Assembly (NCBI GenBank): GCA_964457585.1
Contig: CAYWFU010000122.1
Coordinates: 1 to 5,401, forward strand
Source: CAYWFU01 sp964457585
Lineage (GTDB): Bacteria; JACRDZ01
Length of the DNA: 5,401 nt
Direction: 5' to 3'
Of this stretch, positions 5,161 to 5,401 are shown in pieces (within the stretch, counting starts at the first letter, position 1; every line of letters starts with the position of its first letter). Both the position numbers and the translations under genes were made by a program. Under the pieces are notes generated by a model, which was not told the origin of the DNA, made no database searches, and was given only the letters and a program-made list of their open reading frames with translations.

Positions 5161-5401
5161 TTAAAGTTAAAAATAAAGGATGTTGATTTAGAAAATAAAG
5201 TTATTTTCATTAAAGAGGGAAAAGGTAAAAAAGACAGAGTAGTTCCAATAATACCAATTGCAATAAAATATTTAAAGAAATATATTTCCGAAATACGGCC
5301 GAAATTTTTAAAGGACAAAAGACAAGAGGTTTTGTTTTTGACATTGAACGGTAGACCTTTTGACAGGCAGGGGCTGTGTGAATTAATACAAAAATATGGA
5401 A
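5161..5401 (+). pseudogene. 5'-truncated tyrosine recombinase fragment, runs off the right edge
   Basis: An 80-codon open frame starting at TTA 5161. It begins at LKLKIKDVDLENK and includes the Lys hairpin EGKGKKDRVVPI, then KYLKKYISEIRP and VLFLTLNGRPF, the segment that leads to the HxxR box in the intact neighbour. The core-binding domain and first catalytic Arg box are missing: homology stops at about 5163 and the toxin promoter begins ten bases away. An in-frame ATG at 5125 has no Shine-Dalgarno. It is closest to the recombinase at 1-615 and lies in inverted orientation to it. It is either a dead remnant or a silent C-terminal cassette. Confidence 0.85.
5163..5274 (+). repeat. Right copy of the 112-bp inverted repeat
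   Basis: Pairs with 1-112 in the same codon register. Of the nine differences seven fall at third codon positions, two at first and none at second, so both copies diverged under protein-coding selection. The inner limit at about 5163 is sharp; the outer limit cannot be seen. Confidence 0.9.

Noticed and set aside
1..5401. SSV-type integration that splits one integrase gene into N- and C-terminal parts at the two ends
   Set aside because: That would leave the parts in the same orientation and non-redundant; here the copies are inverted and the left gene continues through the repeat.

Overview
The window is AT-rich (roughly 30 percent G+C by eye) and reads as part of an integrated mobile element from a bacterium. 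The gene types and the Shine-Dalgarno and sigma70-like signals are bacterial. I see no marker that fixes the lineage, so I do not name one.

All apparently intact genes lie on the minus strand. Read in the direction of transcription (right to left), they form three blocks. (1) A BrnT/CopG-type toxin-antitoxin pair (5099-4484) sits behind a good promoter that carries repeated operator-like half-sites. (2) A spacer of about 280 bases (4205-4483) holds a weak candidate promoter, a 91-bp palindromic element with 13-bp perfect terminal inverted repeats and an internal hairpin, and a separate 9-bp-stem hairpin. It is followed by a very small single-membrane-span protein and a 755-residue DnaG-like/P-loop primase-helicase-type replication protein; these two are almost certainly translationally coupled. 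(3) A 226-bp gap with a good promoter and a heptamer tandem repeat leads to two overlapping tyrosine recombinase genes. The first is complete (593-1582). The second starts at 615 and runs off the left edge after 205 codons.

The right edge (5161-5401) carries a 5'-truncated piece of a third tyrosine recombinase gene on the plus strand. Its first 112 bp are a 92 percent identical inverted copy of bases 1-112, in the same codon register. The window is therefore bracketed by an inverted repeat inside recombinase coding sequence. Recombination between the copies would invert about 5 kb and swap the C-terminal half of the second recombinase in frame. Whether that happens is inference; the repeat and its register are seen directly.

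Likely logic: the recombinases move or rearrange the element, the primase-helicase protein supports its replication, and the toxin-antitoxin pair stabilises it. The replication protein keeps DnaG landmarks but lacks a zinc ribbon, and its TOPRIM acidic DxD appears replaced, so it may be a helicase/loader with a vestigial primase domain.
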